From positions 124,001-188,000 of the forward strand of contig NZ_JAHUWJ010000003.1 of NCBI RefSeq assembly GCF_019219075.1: a stretch of DNA of 64,000 nucleotides, read 5' to 3'. The notes beneath the pieces are model-generated. The model did no database searches, was not told the DNA's origin, and was given only the letters and a program-made list of their open reading frames with translations. This DNA is from Chitinophaga sp. sic0106 (GTDB lineage: Bacteria > Bacteroidota > Bacteroidia > Chitinophagales > Chitinophagaceae). This document shows positions 17,983 to 26,921 of this stretch, one piece after another. The translations under genes were made by a program, and so were the position numbers. Numbering within the stretch: the stretch's first letter is position 1; each line of letters starts with the position of its first letter.

Positions 17983-18604
17983 GTGTAAGGATTGCTTTAA
18001 ACATTTTTTTAAGATGGGCGCTCACCCTGACTTTAAGATATTCAACGAATTCGTCGTCGGGCATATCCGCAAATTCAGGACTTGATCTGATATACGATTT
18101 GGCAGGAACTACCTGGTGAATGGTGCCGAAGAGACTGGACATTAACAATACCACGTCTACATCTTTATAGAAGGTACCTTCTTCCTGTGCGCGGGTAACG
18201 ATAGGCTCCATCAGTCCCATCATTTCCCTTTTCAGTTCCCAGATGAGGTCTTTCACCGGACTTTGTTCCCGGTTCATCTGCTCCCTGTTCATGATGCATT
18301 GGAAATTCTGCTCATTCAGCATCTTGTTCACATACCGATCAATCAGCGAGTATATTTTTTCGAGCGGTCCCATGGTATCATTATCTACCAGATCCTGTAT
18401 AAAAGCTTTGGTGGCTGTCATACGATACCGGAATACCGCTTCGAGTAGTTTATCTTTTGAGCCGAAATAATAGGAAATCATGGCAATGTTCACATCCGCT
18501 TCCTGTGCTATATCCCTTACCGAAGTGCCATGAAAGCCCTTGTCGGCAAACAGACGCTCGGCGACTAATAAAATACCGAGTTGTTTTTCACTGTATCCTT
18601 CCAT
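17972..18604 (-). CDS. TetR/AcrR-family repressor of the efflux operon
   Basis: A 210-residue regulator with an N-terminal TetR helix-turn-helix (LFADKGFHGTSVRDIAQEADVNIAMISYYFGSK, residues about 17-49) and a helical ligand-binding C-terminal domain. It is the first gene of the operon and overlaps tolC by 11 bases, so repression at its own promoter would control the whole pump. The promoter contains matching inverted operator half-sites at 18636-18684. The inducer is probably a pump substrate (inference). Confidence 0.92.
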   Translation of the reverse strand: MEGYSEKQLGILLVAERLFADKGFHGTSVRDIAQEADVNIAMISYYFGSKDKLLEAVFRYRMTATKAFIQDLVDNDTMGPLEKIYSLIDRYVNKMLNEQNFQCIMNREQMNREQSPVKDLIWELKREMMGLMEPIVTRAQEEGTFYKDVDVVLLMSSLFGTIHQVVPAKSYIRSSPEFADMPDDEFVEYLKVRVSAHLKKMFKAILTHEF

Positions 18605-18630
18605 GTTTCTTGATTATTGTTTCGACGGCA

Positions 18631-18684
18631 CAAAGTTAAACAAACGTTTGATTTAAACAAGAACTTAATTAATCGTTTGTTTAA
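18631..18684 (-). promoter_or_regulatory. Promoter and TetR operator of the efflux operon
   Basis: On the minus strand TTG (18658-18660), a 19-base spacer and TAACTTTG (18631-18638) match the Bacteroidota TTG-N19-TAnnTTTG promoter exactly. The promoter is embedded in inverted copies of TTAAACAAACG (18636-18646) and its complement CGTTTGTTTAA (18674-18684). There is also a 10-base palindrome CAAACGTTTG at 18641-18650. Repressor bound here would cover both promoter elements. The transcript would start about 20 bases before the TetR ATG. Confidence 0.75.
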
Positions 18685-18824
18685 ATATTTTAAATACTAA
18701 CTTATATTTAAATGATTTAAAGTACATTTAGATAAAATATAAATTTTGACTTCACTATTCCTTAACAGAAGGCGATATTGCCGGGGAAATATTTTATCTT
18801 AATAGATATTTTATAATACTATTT

Positions 18825-19310
18825 ATGGAAGCAACCCGCCAATACAACAAATTCACTTCGGGCACCATTGCGCTCACCGCCCTCCTGGCGGGAACACTGG
18901 ATCTTGCCACCGCCTGCATCCTGTTTACCGTCAGATCCGGGAAATCTTTCGTGGAAGTACTGAAATTCATCGCCAGCGCCATATTAGGCCCCGCTGCCTA
19001 TAATGGCAACCCCGCTATTCCCTGGCTGGGCGTTTTATTTCATTATGCCATCGCCTTCGTATTTACCACGGTATTTTTCCTGGCCTATCCGGTAGTCCGC
19101 AAATGGATACATAATACTTACCTGATAGCAGTCCTTTATGGCCTGCTGGTATGGGTAGTAATGAACCTCATTGTACTACCACTCACCCACGTCAGAAAAG
19201 TACCGTTTACCACCTTCGGCGTGGTAGTAGGAGCATTGGTATTAATAATTATGATAGGATTACCACTGGCGCTGGTGGCAGAGAAAGTAAGTGCGCCTGA
19301 GAAAAAATAA
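18825..19310 (+). CDS. Hypothetical four-helix membrane protein
   Basis: A 161-residue membrane protein with four hydrophobic segments (GTIALTALLAGTLDLATACILF, VLFHYAIAFVFTTVFFLAYPV, LIAVLYGLLVWVVMNLIVL and FGVVVGALVLIIMIGLPLALV). Pattern and length recall the DUF1440-like group of small inner-membrane proteins, but I am not certain of the family. It stands alone, divergent from the efflux operon, and is followed by a strong double hairpin. Function unknown. Confidence 0.75.
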   Translation: MEATRQYNKFTSGTIALTALLAGTLDLATACILFTVRSGKSFVEVLKFIASAILGPAAYNGNPAIPWLGVLFHYAIAFVFTTVFFLAYPVVRKWIHNTYLIAVLYGLLVWVVMNLIVLPLTHVRKVPFTTFGVVVGALVLIIMIGLPLALVAEKVSAPEKK

Positions 19311-19421
19311 TAAGGGCGGGCGCTACATGAGGAAAGCCCGCCCCTGCACATCTCGCATTACGTCAAGATGTTGTACCTGTTTTTTATCAACCGTATTTAG
19401 AACTTTGGATTTTTATTTTCA

Positions 19422-19505
19422 TTTCGGGAGGAGCATAACAGCCTTCGGCTGTTATGCTCCTCCCGAAAAACACCCGCGCCTTGGCGCGGGTGTTTTTCGG
19501 GAGGA
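19422..19505. terminator. Overlapping double hairpin (X-A-A'-X'-B-B'-X)
   Basis: Hairpin A has perfect 22-bp arms at 19422-19443 and 19447-19468 with a TTC loop. Hairpin B has perfect 23-bp arms at 19458-19480 and 19483-19505. The block at 19458-19468 (TCCTCCCGAAA) belongs to both, so the two full stems compete. It lies between convergent genes and could act as a bidirectional terminator. The stems are unusually long for one. Confidence 0.75.
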
Positions 19506-19593
19506 TAATTACTTTGCGTACATTATACAAAAAGAGCCACCCTGTTGATTATACTAACAGGATTGGCTCCAAAATGTTCAATACTATTTTTAA

Positions 19594-20214
19594 TTACACA
19601 CTCAATCCATAAGTGGCCAACGCTGCTTTCGTAGGTTCGTAACCGGTATGGCAGATGCTATTGATACCAAGTCCCCGCGCCACGTCCACAAACATATTCC
19701 TGTCCTCAATATATACCACTTCATCCGGCTTTACCTGTGCAATATCCAACGCAATCTTATAAATATCCGCATCCGGTTTTCGAAAATGTACAAAACAGGA
19801 CGATATATAGAAATCAGCAATGGCGCCAATGCCGAAATGATGAATCCTATGCTCATTCAGCTCACGGCCTTCATTATTTACGATCGCAATCTTTACCTGA
19901 TGATTTACTTTAATAGTACGAATCAGCTCCAGCATATCCGGGTAAGGCTCGGTTTGAGCAAACATAAATTCCCGGAAATCGGCAGGACTAAAGGAGCGTT
20001 TCGTATAAAACACAACCCGGTGGAGATACTCGTCCAGCGTAAGTTTCCCTTCTTCATAAGTATCAAAAGTCAGGTGATGCCGCTCTTCAGTTTCCACGGC
20101 ATCTAACCCAAATTTTTCCATCGCCAGTTTGCGCGCTTTTCTGTCCCACCCATTACTGAGTAATACCCCACCTATATCCAGGAAGAGCGTCGTGATTTTT
20201 TTTGAAGATGACAT
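19594..20214 (-). CDS. HAD-superfamily phosphatase (YihX-like)
   Basis: A 206-residue haloacid-dehalogenase-type hydrolase. Motif I is LFLDIGGVLLSNG near residues 10-22: the nucleophile aspartate is kept and the second position is glycine, as in the YihX/DxGGV subgroup. Motif II is IAIVNNEGREL, the motif III lysine lies in FRKPDADIY, and motif IV is VVYIEDRNMFVDVA. A helical cap is inserted after motif I. Members hydrolyse small sugar or nucleotide phosphates in the cytoplasm; the substrate is unknown. It may be cotranscribed with the DUF4251 gene upstream (gap 37 bases). Confidence 0.88.
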   Translation of the reverse strand: MSSSKKITTLFLDIGGVLLSNGWDRKARKLAMEKFGLDAVETEERHHLTFDTYEEGKLTLDEYLHRVVFYTKRSFSPADFREFMFAQTEPYPDMLELIRTIKVNHQVKIAIVNNEGRELNEHRIHHFGIGAIADFYISSCFVHFRKPDADIYKIALDIAQVKPDEVVYIEDRNMFVDVARGLGINSICHTGYEPTKAALATYGLSV

Positions 20215-20251
20215 GTTCCGTTTTTGATAGCCGGTACTCCGGCCAATTGTT

Positions 20252-20785
20252 TTACTTTTTGCTCTTATCTTTTTTATCCTTCTTTTCTCTTAAATAGCCG
20301 TTGTAACTGATCGGCTGTTTATTATTGCTCGTCACCTGCAGGGTACCGTAACCACTTTCGCTGACAGAAAGGTTGATGGTAGCCACTTCCCGGTTGTCCT
20401 TCGGGCGGATGGTGATATCCCAGCCTCCTTTTTTACGTGCGGCCGTACTGTAGTCGAACGACTTACTCTTGAAGTCCATCGAGTTTTTAGTAGGATCAAT
20501 CGGCGCCGTATAGGCGCGACCGTAATAAGGCAGATAGCTCACCAGGGAATCCCTGGTAACAGACAGGAAAAACTCGCCCGTCAGCTGTACCACGCGGCCT
20601 CCCATCGGTATGGCCGACTGGGGAACAAATACATACTGTTTTGCATCTACCCACCCTTTTACCTGGGCGGCCTTGGCTGCTTCTTTTTCTGCCCTGGTTT
20701 CCTTTTGCTGGGCGGATATGGTTGTTGTAAGGCCCATAGTAATCAGGCCGGTGAACAACATTACATGGATAATCGTACGTTTCAT
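20252..20785 (-). CDS. DUF4251 family exported protein
   Basis: A 177-residue Bacteroidota-specific DUF4251 protein. It has a signal peptide (MKRTIIHVMLFTGLITMGL, cleavage near TISAQ) and the family core QYVFVPQSAIPMGGRVVQL, then SYLPYYGRAY, then GGWDITIRPKD, then SESGYGTLQV. The tail is lysine-rich (KDKKDKSKK). Proteins of this family are predicted periplasmic beta proteins of unknown role. It precedes the HAD gene on the same strand. Confidence 0.88.
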   Translation of the reverse strand: MKRTIIHVMLFTGLITMGLTTTISAQQKETRAEKEAAKAAQVKGWVDAKQYVFVPQSAIPMGGRVVQLTGEFFLSVTRDSLVSYLPYYGRAYTAPIDPTKNSMDFKSKSFDYSTAARKKGGWDITIRPKDNREVATINLSVSESGYGTLQVTSNNKQPISYNGYLREKKDKKDKSKK

Positions 20786-20954
20786 AATGCTGCTTTTAAA
20801 TGGGGAAACATCGTTGTGATGCCTCTAATAAATTTCGTAAAAATTCACCTAAAAACTTAAATGTGACACAAATACTAACAGTCTATAAACAAATTAACTA
20901 AATTGCACATGTATTTCATCCGCGATCCCGTCCAATAACACGTTAAAACGGTTT

Positions 20955-21791
20955 ATGCAGAAAATATCTCCACAGGAGTTAAAACGAAAAATAAGAAACA
21001 GCCAGGATCCGGACGAGATCATTACCTATATCAGCTATAACCTTGCCTATTACACGAAAGACGAAAATTCTGCCTTACTCTGCGAATTACTCGAATACCA
21101 GGAAATATTTTTTGAAGCCGCCGAATTACTGATCAATACTGGCGGCGCTGATATCCACTTCAAAAAGGAAGGGATGATCCCCACCATTTTTTGTGCCGTA
21201 GGCGCCAATAAACCGATGGCGGTGGAATATGCACTGAGTAAAGGCGCCACTCTTCTGGTCGACAATTCCGACTACCTTTTTGCCATTGCCTACATCTTCC
21301 GCCAGCACCGGCTAAGTGCCATCTCGGATATGCTGCTGATTCTTATTCAGCATAATATTCATTTCAACTTCACCTTAGAAGACAAAGAAACGCCGTTATT
21401 GTTGGCGATGAAGCATAATTCTAACCCGGATGTGGTCCAGTTTCTCCTGTCCGAAGGGGTTAACAAGTACGCATATGACGAAGATGGCTTTACTGCCATC
21501 CACTATGCGCCGTTCGCCAAGTCCCCTCATCTCTATAAAAATATAATTACCTCCATTGATGATGTGCTGGTAACCGCCCGGTATGCTACCTATATGGAAC
21601 CGGTAGCCAATTGTATTATCAAGGTAGAAGCAGATACTACCTTCGAAGAGTTCATCTACCTTGCCCTGAATGCCTTTCTGCACAACCGGCACCGGATGTT
21701 TGAGCAGATATTTGAAAAATATTATTACCGGCTGCATATGATCGCGGAACATATTGCGCTTATGTGGGAAAAAGCGAGTACTGCCAGGTAA
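20955..21791 (+). CDS. Ankyrin-repeat protein
   Basis: A 278-residue protein without a signal peptide. Ankyrin-type repeats can be recognised: NKPMAVEYALSKGATLLVDN, then DKETPLLLAMKHNSNPDVVQFLLSEGVNKY, then DEDGFTAIHYAP. An N-terminal helical part (QKISPQELKRKIRNSQDP) and a C-terminal helical part flank them. It probably mediates protein-protein contact in the cytoplasm; no enzyme domain is visible. It is a single gene and its partner is unknown. Confidence 0.8.
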   Translation: MQKISPQELKRKIRNSQDPDEIITYISYNLAYYTKDENSALLCELLEYQEIFFEAAELLINTGGADIHFKKEGMIPTIFCAVGANKPMAVEYALSKGATLLVDNSDYLFAIAYIFRQHRLSAISDMLLILIQHNIHFNFTLEDKETPLLLAMKHNSNPDVVQFLLSEGVNKYAYDEDGFTAIHYAPFAKSPHLYKNIITSIDDVLVTARYATYMEPVANCIIKVEADTTFEEFIYLALNAFLHNRHRMFEQIFEKYYYRLHMIAEHIALMWEKASTAR

Positions 21792-21846
21792 TATTTAGCA
21801 GAAGGGCCGGGGTGAATACCCCAGTATAAAATCAACCTGTTCAAGA

Positions 21847-21876
21847 TTTGGAATATTCCAGGGAATTAGTATTTTG
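21847..21876 (+). promoter_or_regulatory. Candidate promoter with 12-base palindrome
   Basis: TTTG at 21847-21850 and TATTTTG at 21870-21876 are 19 bases apart, resembling the Bacteroidota promoter, but the -7 element lacks one base of TAnnTTTG. A perfect palindrome TGGAATATTCCA (21849-21860) overlaps the -33 element and could be an operator. It lies about 40 bases before the small membrane-protein gene. Confidence 0.35.
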
Positions 21877-21918
21877 GTACTATAACAACCAATATCCTAA
21901 CCTTAAAAGAACCACAAG

Positions 21919-22224
21919 ATGTTAAGTACCCTTACTGCACTGTGCCTGTTGTCATTTCTTGCACACGTATTCCTGCTGTTTACCTCCTTCGGAAAAGGTG
22001 GCATGAACAAACCAAAATACCTCTGGTCCCATATTACCTTATGGATCGCCGGGAGCCTGGCTTGCCTGATCACCATCCTGTTTGCGGGTAAAAATATTTC
22101 GTCTGTCGTGGATGTATTTGATACGCCTCTGAAATCGGCGCTGCTGATTGTGCTGGCGTTTACGTTGTCCCTCATTGCGCATACCATTGTACGCAAAGTG
22201 GTGCTGCCCAAGTATGCCAAATAA
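21919..22224 (+). CDS. Small three-helix membrane protein
   Basis: A 101-residue protein with three hydrophobic helices (LTALCLLSFLAHVFLLF, ITLWIAGSLACLITILF and ALLIVLAFTLSLIAHTIV), short polar loops and a basic C-terminus. I do not recognise the family. It has its own candidate promoter and a terminator at 22232-22261. Function unknown. Confidence 0.7.
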   Translation: MLSTLTALCLLSFLAHVFLLFTSFGKGGMNKPKYLWSHITLWIAGSLACLITILFAGKNISSVVDVFDTPLKSALLIVLAFTLSLIAHTIVRKVVLPKYAK

Positions 22225-22231
22225 AATTTTT

Positions 22232-22261
22232 AGGAGGTTATATCGGGAGATGTAACCTCCT
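22232..22261. terminator. Bidirectional terminator
   Basis: AGGAGGTTATAT (22232-22243) pairs with ATGTAACCTCCT (22250-22261) over 12 positions with one mismatch. It sits between the stops of two convergent genes (22224 and 22263), directly after AAAATTTTT. Confidence 0.7.
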
Positions 22262-22262
22262 C

Positions 22263-23381
22263 CTATTCTTCATCGAAGTTAAACAATGACAATTGCGGCG
22301 AAGGCCCTTCCTTCCCCCCGCCCGGGTTCAGCTCTCCGAAATTAGATAAGGTTATTCCGAGCAATCTGACTGGCTGTCCTTCTGCCAGTGTACCTGCCAG
22401 CAACTGTTTTGCCGTTTCCAGGATAGTTTCATAATCATTGACAGGGTATGGAAACGACTGGTTCCGGGTGATCTGCCGGAAATCGTTATACTTTACTTTC
22501 AACGTCACGGTACGGCCTTTCAGCTGATGCCTTTCCAGCCTTTTAGTCACCGTTTCCGCAATTTTCTCCAGTTCTGCATGCATTTCTTCCACCTGGGTCA
22601 GGTCATGCGGAAAAGTATCTTCTGCACCGGCCGACTTGGTTTCCCGATGCGGCTGCACCTCCCGGTTATCTATCCCTCTTACAATCCGGTAATAAAAAGC
22701 GCCTACTTTCCCGAAATGCTGTAACAGCTGCTGCTCCGCCATCTTCTTAAGGTCTGCCCCTGTAAAAAGCCCCATGCGCTTCATTTTATCAGCCGTTACC
22801 TTACCTACGCCATGAAATTTTTCCACGGGCAGCTGCTCCATAAACGTTTCTATGGCAGACGGCCCGATAAACGTGAGCCCATCCGGCTTTTGCAGATCAG
22901 AAGCCACTTTGGCTACAAACTTATTGATAGAAACACCTGCTGATGCAGTCAGTTGCAGCTCATCTTTGATGGCCTGCTTAATCTGGGTCGCAATTTCAAT
23001 GGCCGAGCCAATCCCCAGCTTGTCGACGGTTACATCCAGGTAGGCCTCATCCAGCGACAGCGGCTCTATCAGATCGGTATACCTCCCGAATATCTCGCGG
23101 ATTTTTCTGCTCACCTCCTTGTATACGTCAAAGCGGGGCCGCACAAAAATCAAATGCGGACAAAGCTGTTGCGCACGCTTACTTGGCATGGCCGATCGTA
23201 CCCCAAACTTCCTTGCCTCATAGCTGGCGGTAGCAATCACGCCACCACGCCCTTCGGGACTACCACCCACTGCGATCGCCTTTCCCCTGTACAGCGGGTT
23301 ATCGCGCTGCTCTACAGAGGCATAAAAGGCATCCATATCAATGTGGATGATCTTGCGGCGTGTTGTTTGAGTGGTGTCCAT
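22263..23381 (-). CDS. dinB: DNA polymerase IV (Y-family)
   Basis: A 372-residue translesion polymerase. Metal-binding residues are D15 and D17 (HIDMDAFYASVE) and D111-E112 (SLDEAYLDVT); Y20 is at the steric-gate position. The thumb has HhH-type sequence (KFHGVGKVTADKMKRMG), and a little-finger domain follows. The C-terminal QLSLF at 363-367 is a classic sliding-clamp-binding motif, so recruitment by the beta clamp is expected. It copies past damaged bases with low fidelity. It is a single gene, and no LexA-type operator is obvious at its start. Confidence 0.96.
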   Translation of the reverse strand: MDTTQTTRRKIIHIDMDAFYASVEQRDNPLYRGKAIAVGGSPEGRGGVIATASYEARKFGVRSAMPSKRAQQLCPHLIFVRPRFDVYKEVSRKIREIFGRYTDLIEPLSLDEAYLDVTVDKLGIGSAIEIATQIKQAIKDELQLTASAGVSINKFVAKVASDLQKPDGLTFIGPSAIETFMEQLPVEKFHGVGKVTADKMKRMGLFTGADLKKMAEQQLLQHFGKVGAFYYRIVRGIDNREVQPHRETKSAGAEDTFPHDLTQVEEMHAELEKIAETVTKRLERHQLKGRTVTLKVKYNDFRQITRNQSFPYPVNDYETILETAKQLLAGTLAEGQPVRLLGITLSNFGELNPGGGKEGPSPQLSLFNFDEE

Positions 23382-23394
23382 GAATACGAGTGGA

Positions 23395-23423
23395 CAAAGA
23401 TACGGCGCTTAGGGTGAAATCAA
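23395..23423 (-). promoter_or_regulatory. Candidate dinB promoter
   Basis: On the minus strand TTG (23421-23423), an 18-base spacer and TATCTTTG (23395-23402) fit the Bacteroidota consensus. The -7 element ends 13 bases before the dinB ATG, so the leader would be very short. The element overlaps the last codons of the receptor gene. Confidence 0.45.
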
Positions 23424-26131
23424 TTCACAAAACTCCCGTCATTCTTCCGCACCTTACCTGCATTACGCCCGCCCGTCCAGCGTTGCGGACTCCAGGAAAA
23501 CTGCAGCATAAAATACCTGCTATCATGTGAAGATGAAATATCACGAAAACCATTTATTAGTAATTGCCTCGTCACCGCATTATCCTGGCGCAACAGGTCC
23601 ATAACCAGGAAGCTGATCACGCCATTCTTCTGTTTAAAAATGCGTTTCTCCATATTTAATCCTATCACCAGCGGCGACCTGTTTAAAGCCTGGTCGCTAC
23701 TGCGCTCCAGCTTTTTGCTAATATCAAAGCCTACCAGCCATTCCGGCGTCAGATAAGCAGTACCATAGATATTAAAACGACCACGCGTACTGTTCAATCC
23801 GGCAAACTGATTGCCCTGGTTCCATTCCAGACCGGAAACGAAGTTGAAATCGAGCCACTTCCAGGGCGTCAAAGTGGCCGTAATGGTATTTACATCCATC
23901 AGGCTCACGCTGCTGCGGGCCACATGCTCATGAAGGTATATCATCCGGCTACGGGATAGCTGCCCGTCCAGCTTTAGGCTCAGCGAACGATAAGGCAGGG
24001 TTTTGGTCAGGTTATAATACACCATCATTTTCGTATCTCCGTCCACGTTAGCAAAACTTGTTGTCCTCGTCATCACATTCCCATTCATCCGAAAATTGAT
24101 ATCAGGCGTTACTTTGTCGGAGGTCATACCGTACATAGCTGTCATACTGAAAAACATATCCGCACGCATGATAAAACGCATAAACCTCGCCTGGATCTGA
24201 TTCACCACGGCTGGCCGCAATCCGGGATTACCTGCTACCGTATTCAATGGATTGCTCACATCTGGGATCGGTAATACCTCCTCCATCCTCGGTAATATGG
24301 TATTGCCTCCATACCGCAACGACCATTGTGTACGCATGCCATTTGCATACTCATATACCACATCAGGAAAGAGTTTCAGGGTATGCACACCTGTGCTCAT
24401 CCAGGTTGGTTGCAGTTTTGCACCGGCAGTGAGCTGACTCCTTCCGCCTATGCTACGCTTTACACTAAGTACAGTAGGGTTATCAATGCTGTTATAAAAA
24501 AAACTGCTGCTCAAAGAATCTACCAGCTGCGTTCCATGCTGAAATTGCTGTTGGTAGTCCACCCGGCGAACCAGTAAATCAGATTTTACCTGCAGGGTGG
24601 TACGTACATTAAGCGGCTGCGTATAAGTCAGGGTGGAAGTATAATTTACCGGGCGACTATTTACATCCACCATCACCTGGTAAGTACTGTCACTTTCAGG
24701 TAAAGGGTCATGCCAGAAAGTAATGCTGCCTTCCTCTGATTTATGCCGTTGATCTTTTCCGTTCAGCGCCCGGAAACCGGCTGTGAGTATACCTTTCGAC
24801 AGGTTTAATTTATGAATATACAATAAGTCCACATCCAGCGAAGGCTGCGTGAAGGATTGGAGCCCCATCAGGAGAGTACGATTCTGTAACAAGCCGCTTT
24901 GATCCTCCCTGTTATTCCTCTCCTGCGTTTCCTTAGTGCTTTTGAAATTAATGGTTGTATTTAGTTGTGAATATTTAGAGAGCCGCGTATTGAATACTCC
25001 TTTGAGATCATGCTTTGTTTGCTGTTGCATCCACTGGCTGTTCCCTGCGGTCGTTAACTCACCTGTTGAAAAATACTCCCGCTGTTTCATCTCTCTTAAT
25101 TCCACATTATCCTTTCGCTGCACATTATAGTACAGTTCATAGGTAAGTAACTCCTTCCATTTATTTTTGTAGGTAACGATACCAAAGGCATTTTTATGAT
25201 GCCCATCCGACACACCGGCCTGCCCTACCGGAGGGAACAGCAGGGCATTCGCTTTGCTGATAGTACCTACAGGTGTACCAGCCAGCACACCCGCTACCGT
25301 TTGGTCGGCCCCGGCCTGTACTTCAAATTGATGTACCCCATCAATCTTTTTTATATATCCCTGCCCGTTATAACGTTTGTTTGCATCTGTAGATGCAGTA
25401 ATTTCATAGAGGTTGGCAACAGATTTATCTTTTTTGGAAACGATATTGATTGTTTTGGTGGATTCCCCGGTTTTAATACCGGCGGCATTCCCCTGTTCAC
25501 CGTAGTCATCGATAATTTGAATTCTTTCTACAATATTCGCCGGCAGTTCTTTGAGCAACTGCTTCACATCTCCGCCAAAATACCGGATACCATTAAACAT
25601 GGCTTTTTTTACCCGTTGGCCCATGAATAAGACATTCCCTTCTTTATCCACGTTTACCCCTTCCAGCTTTCTGACCAGCTCTTCGAGGCGGGCGTAGTCG
25701 CGTACAATGTAATCATCCGCCCAATACTGTACGGTATCTTCCAGTAACTGCGGACCTATTTTACCTTTAACGGTAATACCTGCCAGCGACTGCATTTGCA
25801 TGTGCAGCAGGATAGGCGCCAGCGTGAGGCGTGGCCTGGTATCGTTCATCATATAGTGTTGCAGAAATGGCCTGTACCCCATATGCCTGATCACCACGGT
25901 AAACTCAGCTGATTTTACCGCTGGAAACACGAAGATACCATCCTCATTCGTGACGGTATGTAGTGTATCCGTTAACGTTATTAATACAACTGTTGCCTGC
26001 GGCACTTCTACAGCTCCGCTGGAGTCCCGTACCACCCCACTTACCTGACGCAGCGCCAGCGCTGGAGGCTTTTGAGCCATCGCATGTCCTGTTATCAACA
26101 GGCATAATATCAATAGTAATTGACGTATCAA
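23420..26131 (-). CDS. TonB-dependent-receptor-like outer-membrane beta-barrel protein
   Basis: A 903-residue outer-membrane protein with signal peptide (LLLILCLLITGHAMAQ). A carboxypeptidase-regulatory-like domain follows (VSGVVRDSSGAVEVPQATVVL, about 34-110), then a plug-like region (ITVKGKIGPQLLEDTVQYWADDY, about 117-230). A long barrel with alternating strands runs to the end. The length and plug style match the smaller outer-membrane beta-barrel family rather than SusC. It is the last gene of a four-gene minus-strand operon and starts 3 bases after the CBM9-like gene, so it is translationally linked to it. It may be the receptor or secretion partner of the small CBM14-like protein (inference). 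Confidence 0.9.
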   Translation of the reverse strand: MIRQLLLILCLLITGHAMAQKPPALALRQVSGVVRDSSGAVEVPQATVVLITLTDTLHTVTNEDGIFVFPAVKSAEFTVVIRHMGYRPFLQHYMMNDTRPRLTLAPILLHMQMQSLAGITVKGKIGPQLLEDTVQYWADDYIVRDYARLEELVRKLEGVNVDKEGNVLFMGQRVKKAMFNGIRYFGGDVKQLLKELPANIVERIQIIDDYGEQGNAAGIKTGESTKTINIVSKKDKSVANLYEITASTDANKRYNGQGYIKKIDGVHQFEVQAGADQTVAGVLAGTPVGTISKANALLFPPVGQAGVSDGHHKNAFGIVTYKNKWKELLTYELYYNVQRKDNVELREMKQREYFSTGELTTAGNSQWMQQQTKHDLKGVFNTRLSKYSQLNTTINFKSTKETQERNNREDQSGLLQNRTLLMGLQSFTQPSLDVDLLYIHKLNLSKGILTAGFRALNGKDQRHKSEEGSITFWHDPLPESDSTYQVMVDVNSRPVNYTSTLTYTQPLNVRTTLQVKSDLLVRRVDYQQQFQHGTQLVDSLSSSFFYNSIDNPTVLSVKRSIGGRSQLTAGAKLQPTWMSTGVHTLKLFPDVVYEYANGMRTQWSLRYGGNTILPRMEEVLPIPDVSNPLNTVAGNPGLRPAVVNQIQARFMRFIMRADMFFSMTAMYGMTSDKVTPDINFRMNGNVMTRTTSFANVDGDTKMMVYYNLTKTLPYRSLSLKLDGQLSRSRMIYLHEHVARSSVSLMDVNTITATLTPWKWLDFNFVSGLEWNQGNQFAGLNSTRGRFNIYGTAYLTPEWLVGFDISKKLERSSDQALNRSPLVIGLNMEKRIFKQKNGVISFLVMDLLRQDNAVTRQLLINGFRDISSSHDSRYFMLQFSWSPQRWTGGRNAGKVRKNDGSFVN

Positions 26132-26134
26132 ATT

Positions 26135-26845
26135 TTAAGGTAGTTGTGCAAATTGGTAGGTAGCCCAAAACTCGGTGACCGTGCTTACTTCTGCCAACTG
26201 CATTAACTCCTGTGTACTCACAGGTTGTCCGTCTGCCCTTTTTATCTGCATACCCGGCGCCAGCAGCATGGAACTTTGCCCCCTGCGACCGGAGCCCATC
26301 AGGCAGATATCGTAATCAAATGAAGCGCCGTTGAGCGACAATAATTTTCGGGGAATACGTAATTCACAGGTAAACACTTTTTCAGCTTCCTGTATTTTCC
26401 AGGCCGCTTTAATACCGTACTGGTTATAGATAGATATGAGTGAATCCTTAATAGCAGGGATGTTCCGTACAGCAATTTCATCCCAATTTTGAGGGAGCTT
26501 TCTTTTGATGCCTTCCGTTGTTATCGGGAAATGCAGCAGGGGCAATAGTTCCGTTTTACGTTCACCGTTGGTACTGAAATAAAGCTGGATGGATGCAGGC
26601 GAATAAATTTTACTCAGGTTATCGGTTTTCCTGAATGCGAAATATACATACTCACTATCATTGGCAATGCTATACCACATCTTGTTGGTGGTATTATAGG
26701 CAGCCAGGGAAGCGCCCCAGTCCTCCACATTGCCGTCAATTATTTTATTGGAAGCCCATATACTTTTTTCCTGGATATCTGCGGGCTGCTGAGCTAACAC
26801 CGGCTTGGCTGCCAGCATGGCGATTATCACAACTACATACTTCAT
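26135..26845 (-). CDS. Secreted CBM9/DOMON-like beta-sandwich protein
   Basis: A 236-residue exported protein with signal peptide (VVVIIAMLAAKPVLAQ). The sequence IDGNVEDWG near residue 37, followed by YSIANDSEYVYFAFRKTD and the later TCELRIPRKLL, is the pattern of family-9-type carbohydrate-binding or DOMON-like domains, which carry a bound sugar or haem. No heme-ligand pattern is obvious. It is located in the periplasm or on the surface. It lies between the CBM14-like gene and the receptor gene (3 bases), which suggests that its product works with the receptor. Confidence 0.7.
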   Translation of the reverse strand: MKYVVVIIAMLAAKPVLAQQPADIQEKSIWASNKIIDGNVEDWGASLAAYNTTNKMWYSIANDSEYVYFAFRKTDNLSKIYSPASIQLYFSTNGERKTELLPLLHFPITTEGIKRKLPQNWDEIAVRNIPAIKDSLISIYNQYGIKAAWKIQEAEKVFTCELRIPRKLLSLNGASFDYDICLMGSGRRGQSSMLLAPGMQIKRADGQPVSTQELMQLAEVSTVTEFWATYQFAQLP

Positions 26846-26921
26846 CGTTGGCTAAATTAAAAAGTATAGCTGTTGACAACTGCCGTATACTGCGGTCGCC
26901 AACAGCTATTACTGTACGAAA

